The translations under genes and the position numbers were made by a program. The notes under the pieces are model-generated. The model made no database searches. It had not been told where the DNA came from and saw only the letters and a list, made by a program, of their open reading frames with translations. Below, piece by piece: positions 63,933 through 64,000 of a DNA stretch of 64,000 nt. The DNA lies in contig BCHS01000020.1 of assembly GCA_039545275.1 (NCBI GenBank), forward strand, positions 310,001 through 374,000. Reading direction: 5' to 3'. This stretch comes from Pseudomicrostroma phylloplanum (lineage: Eukaryota; Basidiomycota; Exobasidiomycetes; Microstromatales). Numbering within the stretch: the stretch's first letter is position 1; every line of letters starts with the position of its first letter.

Positions 63933-64000
63933 GCTGGACGAGGTCTCGAAGGGGTGCCGATTCGGGCCGGCAAATGTAGTCACCACAAAGCAGTCTCATG
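63933..64000. other. 3' flank of DUS3 at the window edge
   Basis: 68 bp after the DUS3 stop; nothing else can be told. Confidence 0.4.

Overview
The window is nuclear DNA of a fungus, most likely a basidiomycete. Genes lie on both strands and are mostly cut by short GT..AG introns with GTGAGT/GTAAGT donors, GC is high, and low-complexity proteins and microsatellites are common. The first gene fragment resembles Clp1, a basidiomycete family. A smut-like relative (Ustilaginomycotina) would fit the gene style, but that is inference. I see no rRNA, tRNA, CRISPR array, transposon or viral gene. One undetermined base (N) stands at 2991.

Left part (1-20,500): the 3' end of a Clp1-like gene, ribosomal protein eL34 (minus), acetyl-CoA synthetase with a 14-nt microexon (plus), a low-complexity protein of unknown function (plus), a divergent mitochondrial pair (3-hydroxyisobutyryl-CoA hydrolase, minus; complex III subunit QCR7, plus), a glycine-rich WW-domain protein whose stop codon sits alone in the last exon, the ER protein ROT1, and then about 3.2 kb of microsatellite-rich DNA without a recognisable gene.

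Middle (20,500-45,400): a polyQ protein (minus), the large trafficking protein DOP1 (minus, four exons), an MFS transporter (minus), a Thr-rich secreted protein (plus), a sodium:neurotransmitter-symporter-family transporter (plus, intronless), the thiamine pyrimidine synthase THI5/NMT1 (plus, six exons) and a YTH-domain RNA-binding protein (minus).

Right part (45,400-64,000): a putative tail-anchored Pro/Gln-rich protein, a DUF300/TMEM184 membrane protein with a long charged tail, an NTF2/SnoaL-like small protein, a DUF3445 haem-oxygenase-like protein, a putative 2-oxoglutarate/Fe(II) oxygenase with GATA motifs upstream, a GH13 alpha-amylase of the bacterial type without a signal peptide, a secreted protein built from repeated acidic/basic/glycine modules, and tRNA-dihydrouridine synthase 3.

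The content is mainly core housekeeping (translation, acetyl-CoA supply, valine breakdown, respiration, Golgi traffic, thiamine synthesis, tRNA modification) mixed with secreted and low-complexity lineage-specific genes. I see no biosynthetic cluster. The least explained items are the modular secreted protein at 58675-60363, the tail-anchored protein at 46152-47009, the oxygenase-like gene at 54228-55726 and the repeat-rich stretch 17243-20468. All splice models below were built by eye from splice signals, reading phase and family conservation.
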